Shown: piece by piece, positions 16,970-24,785 of the stretch
Layout of the letters: each line of letters begins with the position of its first letter
How positions within the stretch are numbered: position 1 is the first letter of the stretch
Source: Galbitalea sp036271795
Lineage (GTDB): Bacteria; Actinomycetota; Actinomycetes; Actinomycetales; Microbacteriaceae
DNA length: 64,000 nucleotides
Direction of reading: 5' to 3'
Assembly: GCA_036271795.1 (NCBI GenBank)
Contig: DATAZY010000005.1
Coordinates: 32,881 to 96,880, forward strand
Program-made: the position numbers and the translations under genes
The notes under the pieces: model-generated
What the model was told of the DNA's origin: nothing
The model's input: the letters and a program-made list of their open reading frames with translations, nothing else
The model's database searches: none

Positions 16970-17521
16970 GTGAGCACAACATTCCCCAGGACCAAAAAGT
17001 CCAAACCGGGTTACTCGGTGGACGAGGTTGAGGACTTTCTCGAGGAGGCGCGTCGCGCGTACGCCGCCGACCGATCCGCGCCAACCGTCGTCAGCGCTGA
17101 TTCGATCCGTCGCACCGCATTCGACATGGAGAAGGGCGGATACTCGGTCATCCACGTTGACGCGGCCCTCGAGCGTCTCGAGGATGCCTTCGCCGCCCGC
17201 GAGAAGGACCGCGCGTTCGCCGAGGTAGGCGACCAGGCCTGGTTCGGGAAGGCCCGTGCGACGGCGCAGGAAGCCCTCGATCGCCTCGACCGTCCGTGGG
17301 GCCACAAGTTCAAGCGCGTGAGCGGGATGAGTCTCGGCTACCACCCGCGCGACGTCGACGAATTCGGCGAACAGCTGATGGCATATTTCCAGGACGGCAA
17401 GCCGATGAGCGTCGACGAGGTGCGTACCGTCGCGTTCCGAACGCGCCGCGGCGGTTACAACGAGGTCCAGGTCGACCTCTTCCTTGACGCCATAATTGGT
17501 GTCATGCTCGCCGTTCGCTGA
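16970..17521 (+). CDS. DivIVA-domain repeat protein
   Basis: This is a 183-residue soluble protein built from several short DivIVA-like units: KPGYSVDEVEDFLEEA near the start, KGGYSVIHVDAALERL, LGYHPRDVDEFGEQL and RRGGYNEVQVDLFLDAI at the end. DivIVA proteins recognise curved polar membrane and organise growth or septation. This protein has the recognition units but little coiled coil, so its role is uncertain. GTG 16970 is 4 nt after the cdsA stop, giving an frr-cdsA-divIVA-like operon. Confidence 0.85.
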   Translation: MSTTFPRTKKSKPGYSVDEVEDFLEEARRAYAADRSAPTVVSADSIRRTAFDMEKGGYSVIHVDAALERLEDAFAAREKDRAFAEVGDQAWFGKARATAQEALDRLDRPWGHKFKRVSGMSLGYHPRDVDEFGEQLMAYFQDGKPMSVDEVRTVAFRTRRGGYNEVQVDLFLDAIIGVMLAVR

Positions 17522-17543
17522 ACCGGCTAATTCCCCGGTTTTC
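17521..17543 (+). terminator. Putative intrinsic terminator after the DivIVA-like gene
   Basis: AACCGG at 17521-17526 pairs with CCGGTT at 17535-17540, followed by a short T-rich run. The stem is short (6 bp), so the call is tentative. It would end the frr-cdsA-divIVA-like transcript. Confidence 0.45.
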
Positions 17544-17572
17544 AAAAACCCCTGCACTAAAATCAGGTCACT

Positions 17573-18190
17573 GTGAGCACGCATTCGCCGATTGCACTGC
17601 TCGAGGACCGGTTTGCCGCGGTTACTCGGCGCAATAGTCGACGACTTCTGCCCGCGCGGTGGAAGATTCCGATCTACGCCTTCGTGCTCGCGTTCGCGAT
17701 CGTTCTCGTCATGATCATTGACCCGTATTCCGGCGAGTTTGCCGACGCGAACACGGCGCCCAATCACTGGGCCGAGACGACGGGGCAGTCGATCTCGATC
17801 GAGGGCGGATCCTCGGGCACGATCACCCGCGACGCGTTCGGTGCGCGCTCCGCTCCGCGACCGGCAACCGCGGTTGCGGGAATCCCGTCGCCGGGATCCG
17901 CGCAGGCCATCGCGCTGGGCATCCTGACCGCAGAAGGCATGGGCAATGACCAGTACAGCTGTCTCGTCTCGCTGTGGAATCGCGAGTCGCACTGGCGCGT
18001 GGATGCCGAGAATCCGGACGGTGCCTACGGCATCCCCCAGGCGCTGCCCGGCAGCAAGATGTCGTCTGCTGGGCCGGACTGGCAGACCAACGCGACGACC
18101 CAGATCATGTGGGGGCTCGGCTACATCAAAGCCCGCTACGGGACACCGTGTGGCGCGTGGGCCCATTCTCAGGCCACCGGCTGGTACTAG
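17573..18190 (+). CDS. Lytic transglycosylase-like (lysozyme-fold) membrane-anchored protein
   Basis: This 205-residue protein has one membrane segment at about residues 33-50 (IPIYAFVLAFAIVLVMII), then an extracellular linker and a C-terminal lysozyme-like domain. The segment SLWNRESHWRVDAENPDGAYGIPQAL carries the Glu-Ser pair typical of transglycosylase SLT domains, with the following GAYGIPQA motif. It probably cleaves or remodels peptidoglycan outside the membrane. TAAAAT at 17558-17563 is a likely -10, giving a leader of about 3 nt before GTG 17573. Confidence 0.85.
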   Translation: MSTHSPIALLEDRFAAVTRRNSRRLLPARWKIPIYAFVLAFAIVLVMIIDPYSGEFADANTAPNHWAETTGQSISIEGGSSGTITRDAFGARSAPRPATAVAGIPSPGSAQAIALGILTAEGMGNDQYSCLVSLWNRESHWRVDAENPDGAYGIPQALPGSKMSSAGPDWQTNATTQIMWGLGYIKARYGTPCGAWAHSQATGWY

Positions 18191-18196
18191 CCCATT

Positions 18197-18202
18197 TAGG
18201 CT
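18197..18202 (+). promoter_or_regulatory. -10 hexamer, leaderless promoter of the antiporter gene
   Basis: TAGGCT lies exactly 12 nt before ATG 18209. The same hexamer is used before genes at 19999, 27542 and 38556. Confidence 0.55.
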
Positions 18203-18208
18203 TGGCCC

Positions 18209-19957
18209 ATGGAGTGGGCCCTGTTCGGAGTGGTCGCGATCGTGTCGATTGTCGCGGCGGGTGTCTTCGCGAACAAGCTCGGCATCGCGGCACCCCTCGT
18301 CCTGATCCTGCTCGGCGTCGGGTTTAGCTTCATTCCGGGAGCACCAACGACCGTGCCGCCGCAGGTCGTCCTCGAAGGGCTGCTGCCGCCCATCCTGTAC
18401 GCATCCGCGGTCAACGTGCCGGTCATGGACTTCAAGCGAAACTTCAGCAGCATCTTCGGTTTGAGTGTCCTCCTCGTGATCGTCTCGGCGTTTGTGACCG
18501 GCTGGCTGCTGTTCATGCTGTTTCCGAAGCTGTCGCTCGCCGAGGGGGTCGCGATCGGCGCCGTGATCAGCCCAACGGATGCCGTGGCCGCGACGGCGAT
18601 CGGCAAGCGCCTGGGACTTCCGCCGCGACTTGTCACAATCCTCGAGGGTGAGGGACTGGTCAACGACGCGACCGCCCTCGTGCTCCTGCGATCGGCGATC
18701 GCGGCCGTCGCATCCACCGTCACGTTCTGGGGCGCCGTCGGCGACTTCGCCTACGCGGTCATCGTCGCCGTCGTGATCGGCTTCATCGTTGGAATCGTCA
18801 CCGTTTTCCTTCGGTCGAAGTTTCACGATTCGATCCTCGACACGGCGACCTCGTTTGCCATCCCGTTCCTCGCCTTCATCCCCGCGGAAGCCCTCAACGG
18901 CAGTGGTGTGATCGCGGTCGTCGTCGCGGGGCTCTACTCGGGTCACGCGGCGGCACGCCGATTCTCACCGCAGGCCCGAATATCGGAGCGCCTCAACTGG
19001 CGCACCCTACAGTTCGTGCTCGAGAACGGCGTCTTCCTGCTGATGGGCCTCGAAATCTCCAAGCTGGCCGCCAATGTGCAGTCGAGCGCGACGATCGAAG
19101 AGCCGGGCGTTTTCGGGTCTGTCCTGCTCGCGCTCGTGGCTGCAGCCGTGCTCCTCGCGGTTCGGGTCGTGTTCGTCCCTCCACTGCTGATCTTCGTTCG
19201 GGCAGGCAGAAATGCCGCGGAGAGGCAGCAGTCGCGCTTCCGAGAGCGACTCGACCAACTGGTCGCCATGGCGACCCTGTCGCCGCGAATGGAGCGTCGC
19301 ACCCAGCAGGCGGAGAAGAGCTTCACCCAGCGCGAGAACGAGATCGAGCAGTCCAAGGCAGAAGAGTTCGGCTGGCGCGGCGCCGTCGTGCTCAGTTGGT
19401 CGGGGATGCGCGGGGTCGTGACTCTCGCTGCCGCCCAGTCGCTGCCGCTCACCTTCCACTACCGTGCCCAGCTCATCCTGATCGCCTTCACCGTCGCGAT
19501 CGTGACGCTGCTGCTGCAGGGCGGGACTCTGCCGCTCGTGATCCGGCTCACGAGAATCCAGGGCAATGATCGGGTGGCCGATCGCCGGCAACTCGCCACC
19601 CTGCTCGAGGAGATGAGCAACACGGGCGTCGGTGTACTCGACAACCCGCAGCTCACACTGCCCGACGGGCAGGCGATCAGTCCGGATGTGATCGAACGGG
19701 TGCGTGCGGATTCCCTGCTGATCGCACAGTCCGCGTGGGAACGCGCCAACTTCGGCTCGGAGCTGGATGGTCTCGCGCAATCTCCGCAACGCCAGTACCG
19801 CGAGTTGCGCCGCGAAGTCCTGCAGGCGGAGCGTGAGGCGCTGCTCGAAGCCCGGAACAGCGGCGCCTACGCGTCACGCATCCTGAGCCGAGCGCAATCG
19901 ATGCTCGACTTCGAGGAGACCCGCCTGGAGGCGATCGACAATCCCAATGGACTGTGA
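18209..19957 (+). CDS. Na+/H+ antiporter, CPA1 (NhaP) family
   Basis: This is a 582-residue monovalent cation/proton antiporter. About 12 transmembrane helices occupy residues 1-430. Family signatures are ISPTDAVAATAIG and EGEGLVNDATALVLLR (ion-binding aspartates). A cytoplasmic insertion near residues 330-390 is rich in Arg, Glu and Gln. The C-terminal 130 residues form a soluble helical tail. It exchanges Na+ (or K+) for H+ across the plasma membrane for pH and salt balance. Transcription appears leaderless from TAGGCT. Confidence 0.92.
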   Translation: MEWALFGVVAIVSIVAAGVFANKLGIAAPLVLILLGVGFSFIPGAPTTVPPQVVLEGLLPPILYASAVNVPVMDFKRNFSSIFGLSVLLVIVSAFVTGWLLFMLFPKLSLAEGVAIGAVISPTDAVAATAIGKRLGLPPRLVTILEGEGLVNDATALVLLRSAIAAVASTVTFWGAVGDFAYAVIVAVVIGFIVGIVTVFLRSKFHDSILDTATSFAIPFLAFIPAEALNGSGVIAVVVAGLYSGHAAARRFSPQARISERLNWRTLQFVLENGVFLLMGLEISKLAANVQSSATIEEPGVFGSVLLALVAAAVLLAVRVVFVPPLLIFVRAGRNAAERQQSRFRERLDQLVAMATLSPRMERRTQQAEKSFTQRENEIEQSKAEEFGWRGAVVLSWSGMRGVVTLAAAQSLPLTFHYRAQLILIAFTVAIVTLLLQGGTLPLVIRLTRIQGNDRVADRRQLATLLEEMSNTGVGVLDNPQLTLPDGQAISPDVIERVRADSLLIAQSAWERANFGSELDGLAQSPQRQYRELRREVLQAEREALLEARNSGAYASRILSRAQSMLDFEETRLEAIDNPNGL

Positions 19958-19986
19958 CGAGGGGCGGGGCCCGACGCGGTCCGGCT

Positions 19987-19992
19987 TAGGCT
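19987..19992 (+). promoter_or_regulatory. -10 hexamer, leaderless promoter of the 19999 gene
   Basis: TAGGCT is exactly 12 nt before ATG 19999, with no ribosome site between them. Confidence 0.55.
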
Positions 19993-19998
19993 GGAGTC

Positions 19999-20298
19999 AT
20001 GCCTCGTTCGAATCGTCCCCGCGGGCGGCGTTCTGGCGATGACGACGGCGAGGTAGATCTCAGCCGCGCCCTGATCGGTCGCCTCTCGACCGAGGTCAAG
20101 CGCGACGGGGTATGGAATGTCCAACCCCTCGCCGCTGCGTCCGCGACCAAGTTCTATGTCTGCCCCGGCTGCGGCCTCGACATCGCTCCCGGCATCGCAC
20201 ACACGGTCACCTGGCGCGCCGACGGCATCATGGGTGACGCCGGCGATCTCGCTGAGCGCCGCCACTGGCACCTGCATTGTTGGAGGATCAAGGCGTGA
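19999..20298 (+). CDS. Small zinc-ribbon-like protein (actinobacterial 'ATP/GTP-binding' family)
   Basis: This 99-residue protein has a basic N-terminus (PRSNRPRGRR) and a conserved C-terminal module: CPGCGLDIAPGIAHTVTW, then RRHWHLHCWRI. The Cys-x2-Cys and the later His and Cys residues suggest one bound zinc. Homologues across actinobacteria are often labelled ATP/GTP-binding protein without experimental support. The C-terminus overlaps the start of the following hydrolase gene by 4 nt, so both are probably cotranslated. Confidence 0.8.
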   Translation: MPRSNRPRGRRSGDDDGEVDLSRALIGRLSTEVKRDGVWNVQPLAAASATKFYVCPGCGLDIAPGIAHTVTWRADGIMGDAGDLAERRHWHLHCWRIKA

Positions 20299-21020
20299 GC
20301 GAGATCGAGATTCGCGGTGGCGTTGAGCTTCCGGCCATCCGCTCAGAGATCGAACTGCACACGGATGACGGCTTCACCCTTGTCGGTGAACTCGCGCTGC
20401 CAGAGTCGGTCGCCCCGGTCGCGACTCTGGTTTGCCTGCACCCGCTTCCCACCGGCGGCGGGTTTATGGACTCGCACATCCTGCGTAAGGCTGCAGCCCG
20501 GCTTCCGGCGCTCGCTAACCTTGCGGTACTGCGGTTCAACTTCCGTGGTGTGAGCTCGCCCCGAGGAACGTCTGAGGGCAGCTTCGGCGACGGCGTTCTC
20601 GAAGAGAAGGACCTCGCCGCGGCCATGGCATTCGTCGGGGAGCGCGGTCTGCCGCATCCGTGGCTCCTGGGCTGGTCGTTCGGGACCGAGGTCGCGGTGC
20701 GCTTCGGGCTGCAGTTTCCGATCGATGGCGCCATCCTGCTGTCGCCGCCGCTGAAGCGCGCAACGGACGCCGAAGTCGCCGCGTGGGCAGGCAGCGGCAA
20801 GCGGCTGGTTGCGATCATCCCCGAACTGGATGACTACCTGCGGCCCGCCGAGGCCCGTGAGCGGTTTGCGATCGTGCCGGAGACCGACCTCGTGGCCGTC
20901 GAAAGCGGCAAGCACCTGTGGGTGGGCGAGCATCAGACGGCACGCGTCCTGAACGAGATCGTGGCGCGGGTCAACCCGTCGAGGGTACCGCTGCCGACGA
21001 TATATCCCGGGGTGGAGTAG
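20295..21020 (+). CDS. Alpha/beta hydrolase
   Basis: This 241-residue protein is an alpha/beta hydrolase. The oxyanion strand LVCLHPLPTGGGFMDS is followed by LRFNFRGVSSPRGTS and the nucleophile elbow LGWSFGTEVA (Gly-Trp-Ser-Phe-Gly). A late histidine in SGKHLWVGE is the likely catalytic base. The fold and length resemble COG2945-like small hydrolases. The substrate is unknown. GTG 20295 overlaps the previous stop (GTGA), so it forms a two-gene unit with the zinc-ribbon protein. Confidence 0.86.
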   Translation: MSEIEIRGGVELPAIRSEIELHTDDGFTLVGELALPESVAPVATLVCLHPLPTGGGFMDSHILRKAAARLPALANLAVLRFNFRGVSSPRGTSEGSFGDGVLEEKDLAAAMAFVGERGLPHPWLLGWSFGTEVAVRFGLQFPIDGAILLSPPLKRATDAEVAAWAGSGKRLVAIIPELDDYLRPAEARERFAIVPETDLVAVESGKHLWVGEHQTARVLNEIVARVNPSRVPLPTIYPGVE

Positions 21021-21178
21021 GCAGATCAGCACGGATCGGGACGCCCACCGTCGCCATGGCGTCAGACCCGAGCATTCCGTGGGCTGCCTTTTCGCTCAGC
21101 AGGAGAAATTCGGAGTGTGACCCGTTGGACGAATTCGGCCATTCCTCGTCCGCCGATGACCCGCAACGAGTTCAGTTC

Positions 21179-22276
21179 CTAGAGCGCGTTCTGCCTCGGG
21201 ATGACCACCTGCTTGATGATCAGCAGGATGGCGGCCGCGACCGGGATCGCTACGAGCGCCCCAAGAACACCCAGTAGCGTGCCACCAGCAAGGGCCGCGA
21301 TCACGACCACGACGCCGGGGACCTGCACGGCGGTCTTCATGATGCGCGGGCTGATGATGTATGCCTCGACGCCCATGTAGACGAGGTAGTAACCCGCCAC
21401 CCAGAACACGGTCGGGGTGCCATTGAACGCCCAGACCAGCAACACGATGATCGTCGAGGCGCTGATTGTTCCAACGAGAGGGATGAGCGACCCGATCAGG
21501 GCGATGATCGCGAGTAGCACGGCGTACTTTGGGCCGATGCCGAAGATGGGGAACACCAGTTGCAGGAATATAAACGACAGGATGCCGTTCACGAGACCGA
21601 GCGCGCCCTGCCCCATGACGTACTTGCCAACCGATTCTGTGATCTGTTCGGCGATGTCGATGAAACCGGGACGACGCGACGCCGGAACCAATTGATAGAG
21701 CCCGCGCTTGATGCTGCCAAGGGATGCGACGAAATAGAGGGTGAGGATGAACACGATGACGACGCCGCCGACCGCAGAAGCGACGCCGAGCCCGGTCGAG
21801 ATGATGCCACCGCCGATGGTTCCCACGTCGAGGCTGCTAACGAAATCGTTGAACTGCTTCTCTACCGCTGGAACATTCAGCCAGGTGAAATTGTGTTGGA
21901 CGTCGGACCAGAACTCACCCTTCGTAATCGAATTGAAGACCCCCTGCATCGACTTGATACCGGTCGACACCTGCGCGATCACGACCGGGATGATGGCGAA
22001 GATGAGCCCGACGAACGCTCCGAGAAGGGCGACCAACACCGTGAGGATGGCCGTCCAGCGCGGCCAGCCGTGCTTCGCCAGGAAGGAGACGAGCGGGTCG
22101 ATGCCGAGCGCGAGGAACAGCGCCGCGCCGACATAGGTGAGCACCGTCGCGAGCGAGCCGATGGCCGAGCCGATGGCGATCGCAACGATGACTCCGAGTC
22201 CGCCGAAGAGGCCGAGGCGAAATGAGTTCTGGATCTTCACGTGCGGCGCCTCTCGGTCGGGCTGGCGGCCCGTCAC
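21179..22276 (-). CDS. AI-2E family transporter (membrane permease)
   Basis: This 365-residue protein has 7-8 hydrophobic helices and the UPF0118/AI-2E family layout: an N-terminal pair of helices, a long soluble stretch (GIKSMQGVFNSITKGEFWSD), and a conserved C-terminal block with LIGSLIPLVGTISASTIIVL and EAYIISPRIM. Characterised members export small molecules or act as Na+/H+ antiporters; the function here is not known. It starts 12 nt after the stop of the coiled-coil gene, so the two form an operon. The 158 nt between its 3' end and the convergent hydrolase gene shows nothing notable. Confidence 0.88.
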   Translation of the reverse strand: MTGRQPDREAPHVKIQNSFRLGLFGGLGVIVAIAIGSAIGSLATVLTYVGAALFLALGIDPLVSFLAKHGWPRWTAILTVLVALLGAFVGLIFAIIPVVIAQVSTGIKSMQGVFNSITKGEFWSDVQHNFTWLNVPAVEKQFNDFVSSLDVGTIGGGIISTGLGVASAVGGVVIVFILTLYFVASLGSIKRGLYQLVPASRRPGFIDIAEQITESVGKYVMGQGALGLVNGILSFIFLQLVFPIFGIGPKYAVLLAIIALIGSLIPLVGTISASTIIVLLVWAFNGTPTVFWVAGYYLVYMGVEAYIISPRIMKTAVQVPGVVVVIAALAGGTLLGVLGALVAIPVAAAILLIIKQVVIPRQNAL

Positions 22277-22288
22277 GTGTCTGACGGA

Positions 22289-24472
22289 TCAGTCCTGGCT
22301 GGAAACCTTTTCTGCCTGAGACAATACCCCGCGCAGGGACTCGAAGTATCCCGCCACGGCCTCGCGCTCGATGCGAATTTGGGTGAGACGAGCTTCGGCA
22401 TCCGCCACCAGGTCCGAGCTCTGCGTCTCCGCGTTGGCGATCAGTGTCTTCGAATAGTGCTCGGCGTCCGCGCGGAGCTTGGCCGCATCCTTGGTCGCGC
22501 TATCGTGGGCGACCTTAGCGGCCGCCCGCGTCTTGGCGTCGTATTCGTCGGCTTCTGTGCGCTTGTCTGCCGCCCGCTGCTGGGCCGCGGTGAGTTGAGC
22601 CTGCGCCTCATCCAGATACTTTTGCATCTGCGCGGATGCCTCCTGCTGCTTGGTGAGCGCATCCTTCTCGGCTTCGTCGCGACGTGTCTTCAGGTCGACC
22701 TCCAGGTCCAGCCTGGCCTGCTCGGCCTCGCGCGCGATGGTTGTGGATGACTCGTCGCTGTCGTGCGCGATCCGGGCTCGGACGGTCTCGCTTTCGTGTT
22801 CGACGGCGGCACGCTGGCGTGCGACATCCCGCGCCAGATCCTTGCGCGCCTTGTCGACGTCGTGGTTGAGCTTGGCTTTTGTTTCGGTCGTCTCGGCTTC
22901 GAGTGCGGCGTGGGCGATCGCGACTTCCGCCTCGAGGGTTGAGCGAGCTTCCGCAGTCTCGGCGGCGATCGCGGCGCGGGCGGTGGCGGTCTCGGACTCG
23001 ACGGCGGCACGGGCCTCAGCGCTCTCGGATGCAATCGCAGCGTCGCTCGCGGCCTTCGCCGCATCGATGCTCGCCTTCGCCTCCGCCGTGGACTTCTCGA
23101 GGTGCGTACGAGCCGCGGCGGTGTCTTTCGTGAGCTTGGCGCGCGCGGCCTTGACGTCGGTGTCGAGGGCGGCGCGGCGAGTGGCGATCTCGTTCTCGAG
23201 CTCGGCGGTGCGGGAGCTGATCTCCTGCTCGAGAGCGGCTGTCCTGGCGGCGATGTCCTGGTCGGCGGCCGCGGTTCTGGTCGCGATGTCCTGGTCGGCG
23301 GCCGCCGTTCTGGACTCGATGCCCTGGTCGGCCGCGGCGGTCCTGGTCGCGATCTCGTTTTCGAGTGCGGCCGTGCGTGAAGAGACCTCCTGCTGGAGTG
23401 CCTTGGTTCGGGTGGCCACAGTCCGGTCGAGCTCTGCGGTGCGCGACGAAATTTCCTGCTCGAGGATGGCCGTGCGCGACGCGATGTCGTTGTCGAGCTC
23501 GGCGCGGCGGGAAGTGATCTCATTCTCGAGCGCGGCACGCTGCGCCGCCGTCTCGTTCTCGAGCGCGGCGCGCGCCGTGGCGGTGTCGTTCTCCAGCGCT
23601 GCGCGAGCTTTCGTGGTGTCGTTCTCGAGCGCGGCACGTTGCGCCGCCGTCTCGTTCGCGAGCTCCGTGTGAGCCTTTGCCGTTTCCTGAGCCAGCTCGG
23701 CACGACCAGTCGTGAGTTCCCGCTCGAGGTCCGTGCGGCCCTGCTCGATGTCGCGCGCAAGATCTGCCCGCAGCTTGGTGTTCTGTGCCTCGAACTCCGC
23801 GCGTGCTTTCTCGGTATCCCGCGCGAGCACGGCAGCAGCTTCGCGGGCATCCTCGGATTCGCGCACCGCGACGGCCTTGAGTTCCGCGATCTCGCGCTCG
23901 CCCTGCGCGCGCTGGGCGGCGGCCTCGCGCTTGGTTGTTGCCCGTGCTTCTGCGGCCTCGGTGGCGACGGCTCCGCGAATCGCGGCGGCTTCGCGCATCG
24001 CGTCCTGGACGATGGACTCCGCATCCTCCTTGGCGTGCGCGATCAGTTCGTCGGCATCCTTGTTTGCGGCGGCGACGGTTCGCTCAGAGTAGGTGTTCGC
24101 GTCCGTGGTGACCTTATTGGCTGTGTCATTGGACTCCTGCACGAGCTTCTGTGCTTCGGACTGCACTTGGGCCCGGAGCTTCTCGGCATCGATGTCGGCC
24201 TGGCTGATGAGGCGCATCGACTGCTCTTCCGCGACACGCAGCGTACTCTCGAGCTTCGTACCGAGACCCGCATAGGTCGGTGTACCGGTCTCGTCGAGCT
24301 CAGCCTGCAGGTCCTCGGCGACCGCCGTGACACGCTTTATTTCCTTGGCGGCCTCTGCCCGTTCATGGTTGGCCTGAATCAGCTCGCGACGGAGATCCGC
24401 AATGGCGTGGTCGACCTCTTCCTTGCGATAGCCGCGAAGTTCGGTGCCAAAGTCTGTTGTCTCGCCAGCCAA
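22289..24472 (-). CDS. Large hendecad-repeat coiled-coil protein, DivIVA/Scy-like
   Basis: This 727-residue protein starts with a DivIVA-like region (FGTELRGYRKEEVDHAIADL, residues about 8-30) and then is almost entirely coiled coil. Residues about 270-470 contain repeats with an 11-residue period of the type RTAALENEIAx, a hendecad pattern expected to form a right-handed supercoil. Such an architecture is known from Scy and FilP, polar and cytoskeletal scaffolds of actinobacteria. TTG 24472 is chosen because AAAGGGG lies about 8 nt upstream. The C-terminus ends with a short globular helix. Confidence 0.85.
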   Translation of the reverse strand: MAGETTDFGTELRGYRKEEVDHAIADLRRELIQANHERAEAAKEIKRVTAVAEDLQAELDETGTPTYAGLGTKLESTLRVAEEQSMRLISQADIDAEKLRAQVQSEAQKLVQESNDTANKVTTDANTYSERTVAAANKDADELIAHAKEDAESIVQDAMREAAAIRGAVATEAAEARATTKREAAAQRAQGEREIAELKAVAVRESEDAREAAAVLARDTEKARAEFEAQNTKLRADLARDIEQGRTDLERELTTGRAELAQETAKAHTELANETAAQRAALENDTTKARAALENDTATARAALENETAAQRAALENEITSRRAELDNDIASRTAILEQEISSRTAELDRTVATRTKALQQEVSSRTAALENEIATRTAAADQGIESRTAAADQDIATRTAAADQDIAARTAALEQEISSRTAELENEIATRRAALDTDVKAARAKLTKDTAAARTHLEKSTAEAKASIDAAKAASDAAIASESAEARAAVESETATARAAIAAETAEARSTLEAEVAIAHAALEAETTETKAKLNHDVDKARKDLARDVARQRAAVEHESETVRARIAHDSDESSTTIAREAEQARLDLEVDLKTRRDEAEKDALTKQQEASAQMQKYLDEAQAQLTAAQQRAADKRTEADEYDAKTRAAAKVAHDSATKDAAKLRADAEHYSKTLIANAETQSSDLVADAEARLTQIRIEREAVAGYFESLRGVLSQAEKVSSQD

Positions 24473-24596
24473 TTCAGGCCCCTTTCGCGAAATCCGTTTG
24501 CTTGTCGAGTTTAGCGAGCGACCGTGAACGACTAGCAAACGCAGGTTGTCAGGGGATTCCCAGACGCCCAGTTAGGCGGGCGCAAGGCGCATCCGC

Positions 24597-24785
24597 TAGC
24601 CTTGGATGTCTTTGTTGTTGCCGTCTGCGGTGGGTTTAGCACCCTCCGCGGATCCCTCCTCTCTCGCGCCTAACGCGAGCGGTCAGGTCGTTTCCCTTGA
24701 AGAAGCGTTTCCCAAACAGAATGGGACCTGACGGAGGGTGCCAGACCCGAAGTTTGCGGTGCAGGGCAACACGAAAGGAGTAATC
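24597..24785 (+). promoter_or_regulatory. Structured leader RNA of unknown class
   Basis: After a possible -10 (TAGCCT, 24597-24602) the leader can form a closing helix GCACCCTCCG (24639-24648) with CGGAGGGTGC (24732-24741). Inside it are two branches: hairpin CTCGCG/CGCGAG (24663-24679) and helix GTCAGGTC/GACCTGAC (24682-24689 with 24725-24732), the latter enclosing a GTTTCCC direct repeat. This is a three-way junction layout like that of riboswitches. The AAAGGAG ribosome site follows at 24774-24780. I cannot match it to a known riboswitch class. Confidence 0.6.

Noticed and set aside
15628..18946. Long minus-strand open frames opposite frr, cdsA, the DivIVA-like gene, the transglycosylase-like gene and the antiporter (up to 667 codons)
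   Set aside because: They lie antisense to clear conserved genes, have Arg/Asp-rich low-complexity products and no ribosome sites; this is usual in GC-rich DNA.
22690..24024. Open frames on both strands overlapping the coiled-coil gene
   Set aside because: They arise from the biased codons of the hendecad repeats; the products are Ser/Arg/Pro-rich with no family signature.
24597..24785. Structured leader as an SRP RNA or c-di-AMP riboswitch
   Set aside because: GTCAGGTC recalls SRP RNA, but the GGAAGGAAGCAG tetraloop region is missing, and the conserved bases of the c-di-AMP class were not found.
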